Source: Cellulomonas chitinilytica (lineage in GTDB: Bacteria > Actinomycetota > Actinomycetes > Actinomycetales > Cellulomonadaceae). Taken from it: 64,000 nt of DNA. How positions within the stretch are numbered: position 1 is the stretch's first letter; each line of letters starts with the position of its first letter. The DNA is taken from NCBI RefSeq assembly GCF_016862675.1, contig NZ_BONK01000009.1:62001-126000 (forward strand), read 5' to 3'. The position numbers and the translations under genes were made by a program. Shown here in pieces: positions 26,210-35,900 of the stretch. The notes under the pieces were generated by a model, which worked only from the letters and a program-made list of their open reading frames with translations, searched no databases and had not been told where the DNA came from.

Positions 26210-27520
26210 TCAGAGCACCCCGTCCGGGTCGTACGTGCGGCGGACCTCGTCGAGCCGTGCGCTCGTCGCCGCCGACCAGCGCGGCGGCCCGAGACCGCCG
26301 CCGAAGTTCGGGTTCAGCTCGTCCGCGACCCACGGCGACAGGTCGTCGACCAGCGACCTGCCCACCGCAGGGAGGTCGTCGAACGTCGACGGGTCGAGGG
26401 CGACGAGCGAGAACGTGAACCCGGCGCCGCGCCCCGACACCGCCGACCCGCCCGGGACGTCGACCTCCGTCGCCCCCGCGACGTGGCGGAGCTCCACGGC
26501 GACGAACGGGTGGTCCGCGTCCGGTCCGACCCGGTCGAGCCAGACCGACGCGAGGTCGTCGTCCGCGTGCGACAGCAGCCCGCCACCCGCCCAGCTCGGC
26601 CCGGGCTCCGTCGGGTTGGCGTGGATCCGTGCCACCTGGCCGAGCGGCAGAGGGCCGAGGCCGTCGAGCAGCACGGGGGCAAGGGCCCGCAGCGGCGCGG
26701 CGACCCGCTCACCCGTCGCGGCGTCCCCGGGCCGCGTGACCCGCAGGCCGAGCGCCGTGCGTCCCCGCAGCGGGGGCGGCACGGCGTCGAGCGGCGGGAA
26801 CCGGACGACGACCGCGCTCGTGGTGGTCGCCGGGTCCGCGGTGGCCGTCCACGCGATCCAGCCGCGCAGCGCCGCCTCGACGTGCTCCTTGTCGAAGAAG
26901 AGCGACCCTGCGTACAGCTCGGGCACCTCCGCGAGCCGGACCCGCAGCCCTGTCACGATCCCGAGCCCCCACTTTCCGCCGCGCAGGGCCCAGAACAGGT
27001 CCGGGTGGTGCTCCTCGCTCGCCTCGACGACCTCGCCCGCCCCGGTGACGACCGTGACGGACACCAGGTGGTCCGAGCTGAACCCGTGGCTGCGCGCGAA
27101 CGGTCCGAGCCCGCCCCCGAGCAGGAACCCGACGACCCCGACCGTCGGCGCCGACCCCGCGACCGGGGCCAGCCCGGACGGCGCGGCCGCCGCGACGACG
27201 TCGCCCCACCGGGCGCCCGCGCCGACCGTCGCGACCCTGGTGGCGGCATCGACCTCGACGCCGCCGAGCCGCCGCGTGCTCACCAGGACGCCGGAGCGCG
27301 CGGGAGGTCCGCCGTGCCCGGTCGCGTGCGCGGCAACGTGCAGGCCGTGCGCCCGGGCGTGGTGGACCGCCGCCACGACGTCCTGCACGCTCGTCGCCCC
27401 GACGACGACGTCGGGGTGGTGGCCCAGGGTGGTGGAGAACGACGCGACCTCGTCGTCGTAGCCGTCGTCGGACGGCGTCAGGACGGGGCCGGTGACGTGC
27501 TGCTGCAGCGCGTGCGGCAT
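26210..27520 (-). CDS. FAD-binding (BBE/PCMH-type) oxidoreductase
   Basis: A 436-aa berberine-bridge-enzyme-like flavin oxidase: the FAD PCMH domain at the N-terminus includes AAHATGHGGPPA (a likely His for covalent flavin), GVVGFLLGGGLGPFARSHG and LFWALRGGKWGLG, and the C-terminus ends in NPNFGGGLGP with the terminal tryptophan-rich BBE tail. Such enzymes oxidise sugars or secondary metabolites. ATG at 27520. It lies between the PBP and a TetR gene (75 bp away) but on the same strand as TetR/SDR, so it could be the last gene of that unit. Confidence 0.8.
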   Translation of the reverse strand: MPHALQQHVTGPVLTPSDDGYDDEVASFSTTLGHHPDVVVGATSVQDVVAAVHHARAHGLHVAAHATGHGGPPARSGVLVSTRRLGGVEVDAATRVATVGAGARWGDVVAAAAPSGLAPVAGSAPTVGVVGFLLGGGLGPFARSHGFSSDHLVSVTVVTGAGEVVEASEEHHPDLFWALRGGKWGLGIVTGLRVRLAEVPELYAGSLFFDKEHVEAALRGWIAWTATADPATTTSAVVVRFPPLDAVPPPLRGRTALGLRVTRPGDAATGERVAAPLRALAPVLLDGLGPLPLGQVARIHANPTEPGPSWAGGGLLSHADDDLASVWLDRVGPDADHPFVAVELRHVAGATEVDVPGGSAVSGRGAGFTFSLVALDPSTFDDLPAVGRSLVDDLSPWVADELNPNFGGGLGPPRWSAATSARLDEVRRTYDPDGVL

Positions 27521-27595
27521 GGGACGACCTCCTCGGGACCGGGGCTCGTGGGGCTGCTGCAGCAGACTCCCACCGACCACTGACGTCCCGCGCCG

Positions 27596-28141
27596 TCAGC
27601 CCTCGACGAGCCTGCGCACCGCGGCGTGCAGGTCGTCACGGACCGCGCCCTGCGCGACCCCCGGCACGAGCAGCAGGCCGTGCACGAGGCCCAGCACCTG
27701 CGTGAGCACCCGCTCGGCGGACGCGCCGGTGACGCCGGGACGGCGGTCGAGCGCCGCCTGCAGCGCCTCGACCTTCGCCGTCGTCGCGTGCTGCCACTCG
27801 GGCAGGCCGGCGAGCACCCCCGGTCGCTCGAGCGTGTGCCACAGCAGCAGCCGGACCAGCTCGGGGTGCGCGAGGTTGAAGTCGAGCAGCCGGACGGCGT
27901 ACCCCGGCAGGTCGTCCGCGTCGAACGGGACGGCGTCGACGAACTGGTCGATGCGGTTCTCCACGACCGCGTCGAACAGGGCGTCCTTGCTGGTGAAGTA
28001 CGCGTAGAGGCGCTGCTTGTTGGCGGCCGCCCGCTCCGCGATCCGGTCGACGCGGGCACCGGCGAGACCTCGCTCGGCGAACTCGTCCGCGGCCGCCGCG
28101 AGGATCCGTGCCGGCGTCGACCCGGGCTCGGGACCGCTCAT
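27596..28141 (-). CDS. TetR family regulator coupled to an SDR gene
   Basis: A 181-aa TetR-type repressor: the N-terminal helix-turn-helix (residues about 10-55, ILAAAADEFAERGLAGARVD and NKQRLYAYFTSKDALF) followed by a helical ligand domain. Its ATG overlaps the stop of the SDR gene by 4 bp, so SDR and TetR are co-transcribed from one promoter that contains a 16-bp palindrome (29071-29086), the likely site of autoregulation. Confidence 0.87.
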   Translation of the reverse strand: MSGPEPGSTPARILAAAADEFAERGLAGARVDRIAERAAANKQRLYAYFTSKDALFDAVVENRIDQFVDAVPFDADDLPGYAVRLLDFNLAHPELVRLLLWHTLERPGVLAGLPEWQHATTAKVEALQAALDRRPGVTGASAERVLTQVLGLVHGLLLVPGVAQGAVRDDLHAAVRRLVEG

Positions 28142-29052
28142 GCCGGCAGCGCGGTGCCGGTCAGGTCCTGCGCGACCGCCCACAGCCGGGCCGCGGTCGC
28201 GCCGTCCCGCATCCGCCGGTTGAGGTGCACCGGGCCCGGGTCGCCGACGAGCCCCCACCGGCCCGTCGGGCCGTAGTACCCGCCCTGCGCGGCGAGCGGG
28301 CTCGTCGCGGCCAGCAGGATCGAGCCCGCACCCTCGGGCGGCAGCATCGACGGCATCACCGAGTCGCCCGAGAAGATCGACCGGCGGGGCGTGTCCCGGC
28401 CGAGCGACGCACCGGCGGTCTGCAGGTTCGTCCGCGTGAACCCCGGGTGCGCGGCGGTGCTGAGCAGCGGCCACCCGCGCTCGTCGGACACGCGCGCCAG
28501 GTGCCGTGCGAGGTGCAGGTCGGCGAGCTTCGACTGGCCGTACGCCCGCCACGGCCGGTAGCCGCGGGTCCACTGCAGGTCGTCGAACCGGATGCGGGCC
28601 CAGCTCGCGACACCGCTGCTCATCGTCGCGACGCGGGGCTCGGGCGCGGCGAGCAGCAGCGGCAGCAGCAGGTTCGTGAGCGCGAGCGGTCCCAGGAAGT
28701 TGGTGCCCATCTGCAGCTCGAACCCGTCGGCCGTCTCGAACCGGGTGGGCGGGACCATCACGCCCGCGTTGTTCACGAGCACGTCGAGCCGGTCGAGGTC
28801 GGCCGTCAGGGTGTCGGCGAAGTGGCGGACGGAGGCGAGGTCGGCGAGGTCGACCACCCGGACCTCCACGTCCGCGCCCGGGTGGGCCGCGCGGATCTCG
28901 GCGAGCGCCTTCTCGCCCTTCTCGGCGTTCCGGACGGCGAGGACGACACGGGCGCCGGCGGCGGCGAGCTGCTCGGCCGCGGCCCGGCCGGTGCCGCTGT
29001 TCGCGCCCGTGACGACGAACGTGCGGCCGTGCTGCTCCGGGACGGCGTACAT
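28138..29052 (-). CDS. Short-chain dehydrogenase/reductase (WWOX/retinol-dehydrogenase-like)
   Basis: A 304-aa SDR. The NAD(P) motif TGANSGTGRAAA is at residues 18-29, LVNNAGVM near residue 93, and the catalytic YGQSK (Tyr-x3-Lys) near residue 175 with an upstream Ser. The long C-terminal segment fits the WW-domain-oxidoreductase/light-dependent protochlorophyllide-type SDRs acting on lipophilic substrates. The ATG at 29052 has AAGGAG upstream, preferred over 29070. A TetR regulator is encoded on the same transcript. Confidence 0.85.
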   Translation of the reverse strand: MYAVPEQHGRTFVVTGANSGTGRAAAEQLAAAGARVVLAVRNAEKGEKALAEIRAAHPGADVEVRVVDLADLASVRHFADTLTADLDRLDVLVNNAGVMVPPTRFETADGFELQMGTNFLGPLALTNLLLPLLLAAPEPRVATMSSGVASWARIRFDDLQWTRGYRPWRAYGQSKLADLHLARHLARVSDERGWPLLSTAAHPGFTRTNLQTAGASLGRDTPRRSIFSGDSVMPSMLPPEGAGSILLAATSPLAAQGGYYGPTGRWGLVGDPGPVHLNRRMRDGATAARLWAVAQDLTGTALPA

Positions 29053-29070
29053 GACGGCTCCTTCGAACAA

Positions 29071-29086
29071 CCAACTGGTTAGTTGG
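29071..29086. promoter_or_regulatory. 16-bp TetR-type operator palindrome
   Basis: CCAACT-GGTT-AGTTGG, a perfect inverted repeat 18 bp before the SDR start, in the divergent region shared with the second epoxide hydrolase (start 29208). It is probably the binding site for the co-encoded TetR protein and may also control the epoxide hydrolase. Confidence 0.6.
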
Positions 29087-29207
29087 CAGGATCCCTCCGC
29101 ATCCGTCGCCCGTCAACACCGCATCGCCCTCGGGACGACAGGCGCGCTGTGGGCGGGGCTCGGGAGACTGTCCGGGAGCACGGACCGCAGCGCATCGGAG
29201 GGCGAGC

Positions 29208-30347
29208 GTGGAGCCGTTCACCGTCGAGATCGACGAGGAGGCGCTCGCCGACCTGCGCGACCGCCTGCGCCGCACCCGGTGGTCCCGGACCGTCCCGGGC
29301 ACCGGATGGTCCCGGGGCGTGCCCGTCGACGTCCTGCGGGACCTCGTCGGGCACTGGCTCACCGGCTACGACTGGCAGCGCCTGCGCCGGCGGCTCGGCG
29401 AGGTGCCGCACCTCGTCACGACCGTCGACGGCCAACGGATCCACCTCGTCCACGCGCGCTCGCCGGAACCGGCCGCGCTCCCCCTGCTCCTCACCCACGG
29501 CTGGCCCGGCTCGGTGCTCGACCACCTGCACCTCGTCGGACCGCTCACCGACCCGGCCCGCCACGGCGGCGACCCCGCCGACGCCTTCCACGTCGTCGCG
29601 CCCTCGCTGCCGGGCTTCGGGTTCTCGACCCCGCTCGCGGGCCCCGGCTGGGACCACCACCGGATCGCGCGCGCCTGGCCGGAGCTGATGACCCGTCTCG
29701 GGTACGCACGGTTCGGGGTGGTGGGCGGCGACACGGGATCGGTCGTCTCACCGCTCGTCGGGCGGATCGCGCCGGACCGCGTCGTCGGGGTCCACCTCCA
29801 CGGCAACCTCGACGTCCCCAGGCACGCGCCCGACGAGTCGCCCGCCGAGAGCGCCCGGGTCGACGCCGGCCGGCAGCGCGCGCGGACCGACGGCGGCTAC
29901 GCGGCCCTGCAGCAGACGCGCCCCCACACGCTCGGGCACGCGCTCGCGGACTCCCCCGCCGGGCAGCTGGCCTGGGTGCTCGACAAGCTGCACGACTGGA
30001 CGGACCCGGCCCACCCGCCGTTCGGCGGCGTCGACCTCGACGACGTCCTGGACCTCGTCGTGCTGTTCTGGGTCACCGGGACGGCCGCGACGTCGGCCAA
30101 CCTGTACTACGAGAACCGGGTCGCGGCACCGCCTCCGGGTGCCCCGGGCGTCGTGCCCACGGCCGTCGCCCTGTTCCCGACGGACCCGCCCACACGCAGC
30201 GCCGCCGGCCGCCAGCACCACCTCGTCCGCTGGACCGAGCTGCCGCGCGGCGGCCACTTCGCAGCGCTGGAGGCCCCCGACCTGCTGGTCGACGACCTCC
30301 GGGCCTTCTACCGCCCCCTGCGAGACGAGCGGGTCAGCCGCCGATGA
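29208..30347 (+). CDS. Epoxide hydrolase, alpha/beta-hydrolase fold (second copy)
   Basis: A 379-aa homologue of the epoxide hydrolase at 10233, with the same N-terminal domain (FTVEIDEEALADLRDRL), oxyanion motif THGWPGSV and nucleophile Asp175 in GGDTGS; the family's C-terminal catalytic His corresponds to RGGHFAALEAPD. GTG start at 29208 (an earlier start is not apparent). The two copies share the fold and motifs but differ clearly in sequence, so they are old paralogues. It is divergent from the SDR/TetR pair and its 3' end overlaps the PAAR gene on the other strand by 14 bp. Confidence 0.82.
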   Translation: MEPFTVEIDEEALADLRDRLRRTRWSRTVPGTGWSRGVPVDVLRDLVGHWLTGYDWQRLRRRLGEVPHLVTTVDGQRIHLVHARSPEPAALPLLLTHGWPGSVLDHLHLVGPLTDPARHGGDPADAFHVVAPSLPGFGFSTPLAGPGWDHHRIARAWPELMTRLGYARFGVVGGDTGSVVSPLVGRIAPDRVVGVHLHGNLDVPRHAPDESPAESARVDAGRQRARTDGGYAALQQTRPHTLGHALADSPAGQLAWVLDKLHDWTDPAHPPFGGVDLDDVLDLVVLFWVTGTAATSANLYYENRVAAPPPGAPGVVPTAVALFPTDPPTRSAAGRQHHLVRWTELPRGGHFAALEAPDLLVDDLRAFYRPLRDERVSRR

Positions 30348-30651
30348 TGACCGTCGGGCAGCCCGGGCCCGGCACGATCGGGGTGCCGTGCATGCTCAGG
30401 TCGGCCAGCCGGGCGGCCGGGAAGTTGCCGATCAGCACCGTCAGGCTGCCCATCGCGATCCCGTTCGGTGCGGGCGAGACGCACGGGATCCCGCCGGGGA
30501 TGTTGTTCGCGACGGCGGCCGGCTGACCGCCGATGAGCACCGTCATGACCGCCGCCGCGGGCGTGATGGGCCCGCCCACGTGCGGCTTCGGTCCGTCGAA
30601 CAGCGGGCACAGGGCGGTGTCACCCACCCGCAGCGCCGGTCCCATCGGCAT
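30334..30651 (-). CDS. PAAR-motif spike-tip protein of the contractile injection system
   Basis: A 105-aa PAAR protein, composed almost wholly of the beta-rich cone: residues such as VGGPITPAAAVMTVLIGGQP, GPNGIAMG-type turns, and His/Cys near positions usually holding the structural zinc (CPLF, THG, GPGCPTVIIGG). PAAR proteins sit on the tip of VgrG-type spikes of contractile injection systems. It is encoded on the strand opposite to the structural operon (45-59 kb), next to a membrane protein, and has no effector extension. The 3' end overlaps the epoxide hydrolase gene. Confidence 0.83.
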   Translation of the reverse strand: MPMGPALRVGDTALCPLFDGPKPHVGGPITPAAAVMTVLIGGQPAAVANNIPGGIPCVSPAPNGIAMGSLTVLIGNFPAARLADLSMHGTPIVPGPGCPTVIIGG

Positions 30652-30664
30652 CGCGTCGGACCCG

Positions 30665-31996
30665 TCAGGGGGTCGCCGGCGGGACCGGGACGACGAGCGT
30701 GCCGCTGAAGACGAGCGCGTCGTTGCAGGCCGCCGGCTTCGGGGTGCCGTCCGGTGGTGTCCCGATGGTCCGGCAGTTCACCGTCACCCGGAACGTGGCG
30801 TCGCCCGGCACCGTGATGGGCGTCTGGAAGTGGTAGTCGTTGTCGCGGAAGTTCTCGAGCGCGACCTGGAGCAGCGTCGTCGCCGTCCCGCCGCCGGCGG
30901 GCACGACCGCGAGCGTCATCGTGCCGAAGTCGCCCTGCGGGTTGTTGAGCACCAGGTCCGTGATGCGCAGCGTCTGGTCCGTCGGCACCGGGAACGTCGC
31001 GTCGTCCGACGCGCCCTCCGCCAGGCCCGTCACGGAGAGCCGCTGCAGCGTCGGCGTGAACAGCTCCGTCGGCGTCACCGGCAGGTTCTTCGTGAGGTCC
31101 TCGACCTTCGCGGTCTGCTCCTGCGCGGCGGCCGCCGCCTGGGCCGCCTGCGCGGACCCCGCCTGGGCGTCGGTGGCCGACTTCTGCGCGGCCGCGGCCG
31201 CCTCGTTGGCCTGCGCGACCTCGTCCTCGACGGACGACTTCGCGGCCGACGCGATCACCGGCTTCAGCAGCGTGAACCACAGCAGCGCCAGCAGCGCCAG
31301 GAGGGCGAGCAGCGCGAGGAGGGCCTTGAAGAACCACTTCGGGATGATCGACGTCTGCACGTGCGCGCCGTCGAGCAGCACCGGCGTCGTGTTCTCCGCG
31401 GCGGCGGTCACCGTGAACGGGTGCGTCACGTCCGGACCGCGCCACAGGCTCTTCGCCGGCTTGACCTTGACGTCGGCGAACGCCGCCTCGCCGGGACCCA
31501 CGGTCAGCAGCTGCGGGTTGATCCGGTAGTCGAGGGTGTTCTGCTCGTCGGCCGCCTGCAGCGTCACCGTGACGGGCACGTTGCCACGGTTGTCGAACGC
31601 GACCCGGTGCTTCGCGCCACGCCGCCCGTGCGACGTGCGGGGCAGCAGCTCGGCGGTCGTGTCGAGGAACGGCAGCACCTCGACGACACCCTCGGGGATC
31701 ACGGTCTCGTCGACGTGCTCGAACGGGACGACGCGGATGCCGTAGTCCAGCGGGCCGGCCGGCACCGTCGCGGAACGCGGGGGTGCGAACCGGATCGTCG
31801 CCGTCGTGGACGTGTCCGGGTAGAGCCCGTCGATCACTGCGGGCTCGATCGTCGTCCACGCCGCGGGCACCCCGAGCACCTCGATCCGGTAGCCCTCCAC
31901 CGTCGTGCCCGTGTTACGGATGTGCAGCGGCACGACCGCCTCGGTCCCGGGGGAGAGCTCCACCCGGGGCGAGTCCAGCTTGGCCGTCGTCGTCAT
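30665..31996 (-). CDS. Membrane protein with CARDB/NEW-type Ig-like and coiled-coil segments, eCIS-associated
   Basis: A 443-aa protein without a signal peptide. Residues about 5-210 are two beta-sandwich, NEW3/CARDB-like domains (LSPGTEAVVPLHIRNTG and VAFDNRGNVPVTVTLQAADE). A single very hydrophobic helix (about 222-246, FFKALLALLALLALLALLW) is followed by an Ala/Gln-rich coiled coil (about 250-295) and a C-terminal beta domain with one Cys pair. It is followed by the PAAR gene 13 bp downstream on the same strand. Such proteins occur near PAAR genes of actinobacterial eCIS loci; the role is unknown, but membrane association of the machine is a reasonable guess. It is divergent from the LuxR gene. 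Confidence 0.7.
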   Translation of the reverse strand: MTTTAKLDSPRVELSPGTEAVVPLHIRNTGTTVEGYRIEVLGVPAAWTTIEPAVIDGLYPDTSTTATIRFAPPRSATVPAGPLDYGIRVVPFEHVDETVIPEGVVEVLPFLDTTAELLPRTSHGRRGAKHRVAFDNRGNVPVTVTLQAADEQNTLDYRINPQLLTVGPGEAAFADVKVKPAKSLWRGPDVTHPFTVTAAAENTTPVLLDGAHVQTSIIPKWFFKALLALLALLALLALLWFTLLKPVIASAAKSSVEDEVAQANEAAAAAQKSATDAQAGSAQAAQAAAAAQEQTAKVEDLTKNLPVTPTELFTPTLQRLSVTGLAEGASDDATFPVPTDQTLRITDLVLNNPQGDFGTMTLAVVPAGGGTATTLLQVALENFRDNDYHFQTPITVPGDATFRVTVNCRTIGTPPDGTPKPAACNDALVFSGTLVVPVPPATP

Positions 31997-32051
31997 GCAG
32001 GCGACCGTACGGCTCGACGCCCGGCAGGACGACGGTCCCCCGGGCGGGCCG

Positions 32052-32074
32052 AACGGGCAGCGGTGCTGCCCGTT
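32052..32074. promoter_or_regulatory. 23-bp perfect palindrome, candidate operator
   Basis: Half-sites AACGGGCAGC (32052-32061) and GCTGCCCGTT (32065-32074) around a 3-nt centre, in the 169-bp divergent region between the membrane/PAAR unit and the LuxR-type gene. It could be an operator of the LuxR-type protein at 32166, or a terminator-like hairpin; its position between divergent starts favours an operator. Confidence 0.5.
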
Positions 32075-32165
32075 GAGTCGATGTTGACTGCACGATCAGT
32101 GCGCCCCTGCACGCTGTCCGGACGAGCATCCGGGGGGGCCGGATGCCAGGAGCAGGGGGCACATC

Positions 32166-32789
32166 ATGGAACGAGTGGCGGTGTGGGTGAGCGCACGGGA
32201 CCCGATCTCGGAGGCAGGCGTGGTCAGCGCGCTGCGGCCGCGGCCGGAGGTCCGGGTCCTGGGGCACGACGAGGCGGAGGCCTCCCAGGTGGCGGTCGTC
32301 GTCGCGGACGCGGTCGACGACGACGCGCTGCGGCTCGTGCGGATGGTCCGAAGGCAGACGCCGAGCCAGGCGGTCCTCGTGGCCGGCCGGCTCGAGGACG
32401 GCGACGTGGTGACGGCCGTCGAGGCGGGCGTCCTCGGGCTCGTGCGGCGCAGCGAGGCGACGCCCGACCGGCTCGTCCGGGTGATCTGCGGGGCAGCGAC
32501 CGGTGAGGGCAGCGTGCCGCCCGACCTGCTGGGGCGGCTCCTCGACCAGGTGGGGACCCTCCAGCGACAGGTCCTGCGGCCGCGTGGGCTGACGTTCACC
32601 GGCCTGGCGTCCCGCGAGATCGAGGTGCTCCGGCTCATCGCCGACGGCTACGACACGTCCGAGATCGCCCGGGAGCTCGCCTACTCGGAGCGGACCGTGA
32701 AGAACGTGCTGCACGACGTGACGACGCGCCTGCAGCTGCGCAACCGGTCGCACGCCGTGGCGTACGCGCTGCGGGAAGGACTCATCTAG
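32166..32789 (+). CDS. LuxR-type regulator with an atypical receiver domain
   Basis: A 207-aa NarL/LuxR-type regulator. Residues 1-100 align with a receiver domain, but the usual N-terminal acidic pair is replaced (VSARDPISEAG), and the conserved Lys is Arg (GLVRRSEA, near 94), although an Asp remains in VVADAVDDD (residue 48). It therefore probably works without canonical phosphorylation. The C-terminal LuxR helix-turn-helix (residues about 140-205, FTGLASREIEVLRLIADGYD then SERTVKNVLHDV) is intact. It opens the rightward part of the eCIS locus and has a 23-bp palindrome upstream. Regulation of the locus is inferred from position. Confidence 0.8.
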   Translation: MERVAVWVSARDPISEAGVVSALRPRPEVRVLGHDEAEASQVAVVVADAVDDDALRLVRMVRRQTPSQAVLVAGRLEDGDVVTAVEAGVLGLVRRSEATPDRLVRVICGAATGEGSVPPDLLGRLLDQVGTLQRQVLRPRGLTFTGLASREIEVLRLIADGYDTSEIARELAYSERTVKNVLHDVTTRLQLRNRSHAVAYALREGLI

Positions 32790-32955
32790 TCGACCTGCCG
32801 ATGTCCGTGACGGGCCGCTGCGCACTCCTCCTTGCAGTGCCCGTCCGGGCACCGGTGCCGTGCCCGTCGGACCCGCCGTGTCCCGGCGGGTCGACCGGCG
32901 GTCGCGGGACCGCTCGCGACCGCTCGGTCGCGGGCCGGTCAGGGGGAGGTTCGTG

Positions 32956-35900
32956 ATGGCTGGAGCGCGAGCGTGGGCCGCGGGCCTCGTCGCCGGGACG
33001 TTGCTGGTGTCCGGGGCGGCGGGCGCGTCGGCCGCGGGTCCGCTCGGTGGTGCGGTCGTGGCGGCGCTGCCGGTGCCCGTCGCCGCGGCGCCGCGGGTGG
33101 GGTTCACCGACCGCACGGACGAGCTGCGCGAGGTGCACCTCGACTGGCAGGACGTGATCATCAACCTGGCCGGGGGCACCCCGGCCGGGCCCGCGCCGGT
33201 CGGCGAGGGGCTGGTGGGCGAGGTCCTCGGGGAAGGCACGACCGGCGGCGGCATCCTCGGCGGCGGCACGACCGGCGCGGCCACCCTCGGCGGCGGCACG
33301 ACCGGCGGCAGCACGACCGGCGGCGGCACCCCGCTGGCCGTCCTGGCCGCCCCCGTCATGCCGCCGGTGTTCTTCGACCCGACCCCCGAGGACACCCCGT
33401 ACGTCGACGGTCACCGCCACGACGGCGAGGCGACCGCGCACACCGTCGTCGGCGACGAGAACCCCACCGACGTCGCGGCCGACCTCACCTGGGTCAGCAC
33501 GGCCGCGCAGGACGACCCCGCCGCGCCCACCGGCCCGGAGGACCCCGGCGAGGTGTACTACCGGGACCTCACCGCCCAGAGCGCCGCCGACGCCCGGGTC
33601 ACGTGCGACCCCGCGACCGAGGTGCACCCGTCGGTCTCCCCCGACGGCACCCGCATCGCGTACGCGACGAACGCGCACGGGACCTGGGACATCGCCGTCG
33701 CGCCCGTCAGCACGGACAGCACCTGCCCGAAGGCGGAGCCGACGTGGGTGACGCACGGCGAGGGCGACAGCACGTGGCCCGCCTGGCTCGACGACGGCAC
33801 GCTCGTGTTCTCCAGCACCCGGGACGACGAGCTCGGCGACCTGTTCGTCGCCGCGGCCGACGGCACGGGGTCGGCGTCCCCCCTCACCGACGGCCCGGGG
33901 TCCGCCGACACGCAGCCCGACGTCCGCGCGACGGCGACGGGATGGCTGGTCGCCTTCACGACGACGCGGTACCGGCCGGACGGCTCGATCGGGCTCCTGG
34001 GGCTCACCCGGGACCTCAAGCCCGACCCGGCGGTGGGTCCCGACGGCCTGCGCGACCCGTTCGCCGACGCCGTCCTCGGGACCCCGCAAGGGTCGGAGCC
34101 GGTGTGGAGCCTGCCCGGCTCGCCGTGGGCCGTCGCGTTCACCTCGACGTGGTCCGACCCGTCCGGCGACATCATGGTCGCTGCCTTCACCCCGGACGCG
34201 GCCGCGCTCGTCGACTACACCACGGTCGCCGGCACCTTCCGGCGCGCCGAGTCGCACCCGACCTGGCTGTCCTTCACCGACACGGGGTCCGCCCAGGACG
34301 TCCGGCTCGTGTACACCTCCGAGGTCGGGACGCCAGACGTGAGCGATGCGGTCGCGGACGACGGGTCGGACATCCGTGAGATCTCCCGGTCGGCGCTGCC
34401 GCTCGACCCGGACGACCTCACGCCCTCCACCGACCTGAGCCAGGCGGGCCTCGACTACTCCCCCGACGGCCAGTACGTCGTCTACAGCGTGCAGCGCGGC
34501 GCCCAGGACGGCACCGGCTGGGCGCTGCAGATCGCCCGCGCCGACACGCTCGAGGTCGTCGAGAGCTTCGAGTACGACCGGGTCGGGCCGGACATCGACC
34601 TCAACCCCACGTGGTCCCCCGACGGGTCGACGATCGCCTTCGTCCGGCGGCCCTGGGTGCAGGTCGCCACCGGCGGCTTCCACGCCCAGGCGCAGATCGT
34701 CACCGTGGACGCGACCGACCCGACCGAGCCGAGGATGCGCAAGGTCCTCGAGATCACGCCTGAGCCGGCCGCGTCCCCGTACACGGACCTCGACCCGTCG
34801 TGGTTCCCGGACAGCGAGCGGCTCGCGTTCTCACGCGCGTCAGGCGACACGGACGACCTCGACCTGCGGTCCATCTGGACGATCAACACCCGCACGCTGA
34901 CCTCCGAGCAGATCCGGTTCTGCAGCAGCACCACGACCTGCCGGTTCACGGTTCCCCTGCGCGGTCGGGCGCCGGCGGTCTCCCCCGACGGCACGCAGAT
35001 CGCCGTCGCGTCGCTGCTGCTCGACGCGGACGGTGCGGATCCGCTGGACATCGCGACGCCCGGGAACATCGGGATCGTCGACATCGACGAGACCACAGAC
35101 GGGATCGCGGTGACCGGCACGTCCGCGCTGACCGGCTTCCGCCCGGACGGCTCCGCCACCGACAGCCGCCGGGTGGTCGCGACGGCGGACCAGCCGGACT
35201 GGTCGCCCGACGGCGCGGAGATCGCGTTCTCCGGCTCCCCGGCGACCGGGCCCGAGGCGCGCGGCATCTGGGCGGTGTCGCCCGAGGGGACAGGTCTGCG
35301 TCGCATCGTGGACCGTCCCGGTCCGCAGCGCAGCCCTGCCTACCAGCCGTTCACGGACATGGTGCTGACCATGTCGGCCTCCCCACCGACAGGGGGTGGC
35401 GCGACCGTCACGGCCGTCGCGACCAACGCCGGCCCCGGGCTCGTGCGCTCCGCGACCGTGTCCGTCGAGCTGCCCCCCGGCCTCACGTCGCCGGGCGCCA
35501 CGGGATGCACCGTGGCGGCCGCGGTGCTGACGTGCGCGGTGGACGCGCCGATGAGCACGGGCGACACGGCGTCGTTCGAGATCCCCGTGACCGGGATCGA
35601 CGGAGCCGCGACGACGACCGTCACCGGGGTCGTCACGACCCCCACACCGGAGCGCGTGGTCACGAACAACTCCGCGAGCGTCGAGCTGGGCGTGGCCGGC
35701 GGTGTCGGCGTCACGGTGTCGATCGAGTCGCCCGGGATCGTCTACACCGGCGGGCAGCCCCTGCGCGCGACGTACACGGTGCGCAACGCCGGCGGCCTGC
35801 CCGCGCAGGCCGTCACCCTGACCACCGGGTTCGGCGCACCGCTCGTCCCCGTCCCGGCGGGCGGCCCGTCGTGCCTGGACGCCGCGGGCACCTGCGCCCT

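Noticed and set aside
23259..27461. A 1,400-codon plus-strand frame across the aldo/keto reductase, PBP and oxidoreductase genes
   Set aside because: Same reasoning: antisense to three well-supported genes and no recognisable motif.
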